From positions 99,912 through 163,911 of the forward strand of contig NZ_JAPKNI010000010.1 of NCBI RefSeq assembly GCF_026343955.1: DNA of 64,000 bases, in the 5' to 3' direction. The first letter of the stretch is position 1, and the number at the start of each line of letters is the position of its first letter. The stretch comes from Kaistia defluvii. GTDB lineage: Bacteria; Pseudomonadota; Alphaproteobacteria; Rhizobiales; Kaistiaceae. This document shows positions 62,223 to 64,000 of the stretch, one piece after another. Under the pieces are notes generated by a model that was not told where the DNA came from, made no database searches, and worked only from the letters and a program-made list of their open reading frames with translations. Position numbers and translations under genes: made by a program.

Positions 62223-63758
62223 ATGACCCACGACCCGTCCCCGTCGCGCCGCAGCCTCGTCGCGCTCGCCGCCGTCTGTCTCTCCTCGCTGATGTTCGGC
62301 CTGGAAATCTCGAGCGTCCCGGCGATCCTGCCGACGCTGGAGCAGGTGATGCATGCCGATTTCATTGAGTTGCAGTGGATCATGAACGCCTACACCATCG
62401 CCGTGACGGCGGTGCTGATGGCGACGGGCACGCTGGCCGACCGCTATGGCCGCAAGCGCGTGTTCCTGATTGGCATCACCGCCTTCGGTCTCGCCTCGCT
62501 GGTCTGTGGTCTGACGGAGAGCGTATCGATCCTGATCGTCGCCCGTTTCCTTCAGGGCCTGAGCGGCGGCGTCATGCTGATCTGCCAGGTCGCCGTGCTG
62601 TCGCACCAGTTTCGCGGGGGCCGGGCGCGCGGCATGGCGTTCGGCTGGTGGGGCATCATCTTCGGCATCGGGCTCGGCTTCGGCCCGATCGTCGGCGGCG
62701 CCATCGTCGCGGTCTGGAGCTGGGAATGGGTGTTTCTCGTCCATGTCGCGCTCAGCCTGGTCACCTTCGGGCTGGCGCAGGTCGGCGTGGAGGAATCGCG
62801 CGATCCCGAGGCGACGCATCTCGACCTCGCCGGCATGCTGACCCTGTCGCTCAGCGTTTTCGCGCTGGCCTATTTCATCACGCAGGGACCCGATCTCGGC
62901 TTTGCCAGCCCGGCGGCGCTGGCTATCCTTTGCGTCGCGATCGCGAGCTTCTTCGGCTTCATCATCGCCGAAAAACGCAGCCCGCGGCCGATGTTCGATT
63001 TCTCCGTATTCCGCATCCGCCCCTTCTCCGGCGCGGTGATCGGCTCGGCCGCCATGAATGTCAGCTTCTGGCCGTTCATGATCTACCTGCCGATCTGGTT
63101 CCAGGCCGGTCTCGGCTATGACAGCGTCGCGGCCGGCACAGCGCTGCTTGCCTATACGCTGCCGACCCTGATGGTGCCGCCCCTGGCTGAGCGTCTGTCG
63201 CTCCGCTACCGCCCCGGCCTCGTCATTCCGGCCGGCCTGTTCCTGATCGGGCTGGGCTTCCTGGCGATGAAGCTCGGCAGCAGCGTCGAGGCGGCCAGCT
63301 GGCTCACTATGCTGCCCGGCTGCGTGCTGGCCGGCATCGGCCTCGGCTTCACCAACACGCCGGTGACCAACACCACGACGGGCGCGGTCGCCGCCAACCG
63401 CGCCGGCATGGCGTCGGGCATCGACATGAGCGCGCGCATGATCTCGCTCGCCATCAACATCGCGCTGATGGGCTTTTTGCTGGTCGAGGGGGTGCGCGCG
63501 TCGCTGCGGGCGGCGCTTCCGGACGGCATCGACGCGACGGCGTTGCGCCAGCTGGCGCAGCAGATCGCCGCCGGCGCGACGGTTTCCCCCGAGAGCGGCG
63601 TCTCCTCGGCAGTCGTCCATCAGTCCCTGACGAACGGCTTCGGCTGGGTCCTGCTCTATGGTGGCCTCGCCGTCTGGCTACTGGCGATCGCGAGTTATTT
63701 CGTCTTCGGCCGCAGTGGGGCGAAGGCAGCCTGCCCGGCGCAGCCGGTGGTGGGGTAG
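62223..63758 (+). CDS. MFS transporter, DHA2 (14-segment) drug-efflux type
   Basis: A 511-residue membrane protein with about 14 hydrophobic segments. Motif A is GTLADRYGRKRV in the first cytoplasmic loop; the EISSVPAILPTLEQVM and LQWIMNAYTIAVTAVL segments are typical of EmrB/QacA-type exporters, and the GWWGIIFGIGLGFGPIVGGA region corresponds to motif C. It likely exports a hydrophobic or cationic compound by proton antiport. Expression is probably controlled by the divergent LysR-type gene. Confidence 0.93.
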   Translation: MTHDPSPSRRSLVALAAVCLSSLMFGLEISSVPAILPTLEQVMHADFIELQWIMNAYTIAVTAVLMATGTLADRYGRKRVFLIGITAFGLASLVCGLTESVSILIVARFLQGLSGGVMLICQVAVLSHQFRGGRARGMAFGWWGIIFGIGLGFGPIVGGAIVAVWSWEWVFLVHVALSLVTFGLAQVGVEESRDPEATHLDLAGMLTLSLSVFALAYFITQGPDLGFASPAALAILCVAIASFFGFIIAEKRSPRPMFDFSVFRIRPFSGAVIGSAAMNVSFWPFMIYLPIWFQAGLGYDSVAAGTALLAYTLPTLMVPPLAERLSLRYRPGLVIPAGLFLIGLGFLAMKLGSSVEAASWLTMLPGCVLAGIGLGFTNTPVTNTTTGAVAANRAGMASGIDMSARMISLAINIALMGFLLVEGVRASLRAALPDGIDATALRQLAQQIAAGATVSPESGVSSAVVHQSLTNGFGWVLLYGGLAVWLLAIASYFVFGRSGAKAACPAQPVVG

Positions 63759-63769
63759 GAGCGATGGAA

Positions 63770-63881
63770 GGCCCTCACCCCAGCCCTCTCCCGCGGGCGG
63801 GAGAGGGGGCTGCCGGCGCCTGACCCGAGGGCTCGCTATCGATTGACGGACTCCGGCCGAAAACCCTCGCCCGCTTGCGGG
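63770..63881. repeat. intergenic repeat, family C, truncated copy
   Basis: GCCCTCACCCCAGCCCTCTC with CCCGC/GCGGG hairpin, then CGAAAACCCTCGCCCGCTTG, matches the 43208 element until GCGGGA at 63881, where the expected GAGGGTAGGGTGAGGG is replaced by unrelated sequence. From 63882 to 64000 I see no gene; two copies of GACGATCGTGGGG lie at 63967 and 63982. Confidence 0.65.
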
Positions 63882-64000
63882 ACTGCTGCGTTAGTCCAGT
63901 TTTGGGATTGTGTCGGTCTGGGCGTGGTGGCAGTCGCTCGGTTCAGACCTTCTGTGGCGGGGTGGGGACGATCGTGGGGAGAGACGATCGTGGGGCGACG

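Overview
The window is GC-rich, almost fully coding chromosomal DNA. It looks like a soil or plant-associated alphaproteobacterium of the Hyphomicrobiales (Rhizobiales). Reasons are the base composition, the many carbohydrate ABC importers, a TamA/TamB pair, an alphaproteobacterial-type SOS box (GAAC-N7-GAAC) and scattered intergenic palindromic repeats. The genus cannot be fixed from the sequence. I see no rRNA, tRNA, CRISPR array, phage gene or intact insertion sequence.

Layout. 1-4409 (+): a catabolic operon cut by the window edge: enoyl-CoA hydratase end, SDR, mutarotase-like protein, SMP-30 lactonase-like protein, type III CoA transferase. 4675-9888 (-): oxidoreductase, TIM-barrel isomerase, a solute-binding protein with a C-terminal frameshift, and two permeases, with a divergent LacI-type regulator (10125-11156) and two LacI-type operators between them. 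11244-14167 (+): a radical SAM protein with a helix-hairpin-helix tail and a DUF4130-UdgX fusion, preceded by a perfect SOS box, so probably a DNA-damage-inducible repair pair. 14168-21405 (-): a ribose-type importer (binding protein, two permeases, double ATPase), a GntR regulator with two winged helices, a 62-residue disordered protein and an SDR. 21674-24754: a Spy/CpxP-like periplasmic protein divergent from a response regulator/histidine kinase pair, then an inositol-monophosphatase-family gene.

25919-34756 (-): one run encoding a FadR-type regulator, a PLP-dependent Cys/Met lyase, a complete MalK-type importer and an AceE/MdeB-like ThDP enzyme. 35080-43194 (+): a small GNAT-like protein, a flavin disulfide oxidoreductase, TamA and TamB. 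43357-50545 (-): a second complete importer run with two SDRs and an isomerase, with a divergent ROK repressor. 50698-53076 (+): two ROK proteins. 53313-60922 (-): an importer without ATPase, a GH38 alpha-mannosidase and a third ROK regulator. 61216-63758: LysR regulator divergent from an MFS transporter.

How it fits together. Most of the window serves uptake and breakdown of carbohydrates or their derivatives: five ABC import systems, each next to or followed by dehydrogenases, isomerases or a glycosidase, and each with a regulator (LacI, GntR, FadR, ROK). In all five the solute-binding protein gene comes before the permeases, and the gap directly after it holds a strong inverted repeat, a recurrent design that may set binding-protein excess over the permeases. 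Two of the five importers lack an ATPase gene and may borrow one. The SOS-linked radical SAM/UdgX pair is the most unusual candidate system.
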